This document shows positions 63,554 through 64,000 of a DNA stretch of 64,000 nucleotides, piece after piece. The position numbers and the translations under genes are program-made. Positions within the stretch are counted from its first letter, which is position 1. Each line of letters begins with the position of its first letter. The stretch is from Pannonibacter carbonis. Lineage in GTDB: Bacteria > Pseudomonadota > Alphaproteobacteria > Rhizobiales > Stappiaceae. The DNA lies in the NCBI RefSeq assembly GCF_003012935.1, contig NZ_PUDR01000004.1:368254-432253 (forward strand). Reading direction: 5' to 3'. The notes beneath the pieces are model-generated. The model did no database searches and had not been told where the DNA came from. It was given only the letters and a program-made list of their open reading frames with translations.

Positions 63554-63910
63554 TCAGGCGAAGATTCCACGTCCCTTCGCACCCAGGGATATGCCGCCGA
63601 TCATCTTTTGGGACAGGATCTCGAAGGCCCGGTTCGGCTGATCCTTGCGGAAAACGCTGAGGGCCAGGGGCCGGGCGGTGAGATCGGCAATCTGTAGACC
63701 CGTTGAATTGGATTTCTTGTCGAGAAAAATCATCTCAAAGCCGGGCATTGGTTTCCGGATCTGATTGTCTCCGGCAATGATCCGGCGAAAGGCCAGTTCC
63801 AGCTCCTGATCCTCACGTGCCCCGCGCTTCTCGAAGATGAAGAACGTCCGCCTGCCGGCTTCCTTCTTCGCCTCACTGCTGTCCGGTTTAAGTTTCTGGA
63901 CAAGGTGCAT
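63554..63910 (-). pseudogene. DUF3800 protein, C-terminal fragment
   Basis: The 118 visible residues match the C-terminal half of DUF3800 proteins: FFIFEKRGAREDQELELAFR, KKSNSTGLQIADLTARPLAL and QPNRAFEILSQK. Full family members are about 220-260 residues and begin with a DESG metal site, which is missing. DUF3800 is RNase H-like and common in mobile or defence-associated neighbourhoods. The frame is open to 63967, then stops; family similarity ends near 63905, where an insertion sequence end appears to begin. Probably non-functional. Confidence 0.75.
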
Positions 63911-64000
63911 GACATTGATTCTACTCGTGTTCAGGCGTTTAGCGACGGTCTGGACACGGGCAGGAGGTCAATGTCATGCGTCATGAGAATAGCGTGTTTC
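63911..64000 (+). mobile_element. Left end of an IS4-like insertion sequence (partial)
   Basis: Homology to DUF3800 stops near 63905, and a transposase-like start codon follows at 63976. The exact IS boundary, terminal repeat and target duplication are not resolved in view; the boundary given is approximate. Confidence 0.55.
63976..64000 (+). CDS. IS4 family transposase, first eight codons (partial)
   Basis: ATG 63976 is preceded by AGGAGG at 63962-63967, an ideal spacing of 8 nt. The visible residues MRHENSVF match the start of IS4-family transposases with an N-terminal DUF4372 domain (MRHxNxVFHxLLKH). Only eight residues are in view, so the call rests on this match and context. Confidence 0.6.

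Noticed and set aside
63459..63641. 60-codon plus-strand frame after hisA
   Set aside because: TTG start within the promoter -35 region, no ribosome binding site, and it overlaps the DUF3800 3' end in antisense.

Overview
The window is about 64 kb of GC-rich chromosome from an alphaproteobacterium. The evidence is gene content and order: miaB-phoH-ybeY-corC, tsaB-rimI-fur, rph divergent from hrcA, sdhCDAB, trpF-trpB, ybaB-recR, glnD-murJ, fxsA divergent from tim44-mltA-smr, and hisB-DUF2628-hisH-hisA. A perfect TTAA-N7-TTAA box of the CtrA type hints at a Caulobacterales or Hyphomonadaceae-like host; family level is inference. Nearly everything is protein coding. No rRNA, tRNA or CRISPR array was seen.

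Layout. 1-8.3 kb is a minus-strand housekeeping block: corC, ybeY, phoH, miaB, plsC, fur, rimI, tsaB and a LysM envelope protein. 8.6-11.3 kb holds a LOG-family phosphoribohydrolase, a two-receiver GGDEF protein and an Nfu scaffold. 11.4-19.1 kb is a sulfur module: two YeeE/YedE channel proteins, a Blh-type metallohydrolase, a SulP transporter and a separate rhodanese. Two near-identical palindromes precede the YeeE operon and the rhodanese. A DedA-PAP2-LssY fusion and a degenerate low-molecular-weight phosphatase homologue lie between them. 19-25.8 kb holds assorted enzymes, PBP1A, a DUF2852 protein and glutaminase. 25.8-32.4 kb holds a PHA depolymerase with an extra C-terminal helix-hairpin-helix domain, hemW-rdgB-rph, hrcA and a MoeB/ThiF-like protein.

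32.4-39 kb carries trpB-trpF and sdhCDAB, with an FkbM methyltransferase gene between sdhA and sdhB. 39-50.3 kb carries an aquaporin, an EI24-like membrane protein, recR, ybaB, trpS, murJ, glnD and the tim44-mltA-smr-xre operon. 50.5-59.9 kb carries fxsA, an acyltransferase, polA, an Ada-like protein, a class V aminotransferase divergent from an AsnC/Lrp regulator, and creD. 59.9-63.4 kb has pyrF divergent from the hisB operon. The last 600 bp are different in kind: a DUF3800 gene fragment cut at its N-terminal side by what looks like the left end of an IS4-type insertion sequence, whose transposase starts at 63976. hisF and hisE, expected after hisA, are not in view.

The most useful observations are regulatory or architectural: the shared sulfur-regulon palindrome, a terminator/antiterminator-like leader before hisB, strong inverted repeats before sdhC and glsA, the PhaZ-HhH fusion, the FkbM insertion in the sdh operon, and the IS/DUF3800 disruption after hisA. 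I found no clear multi-gene defence or wholly novel system.
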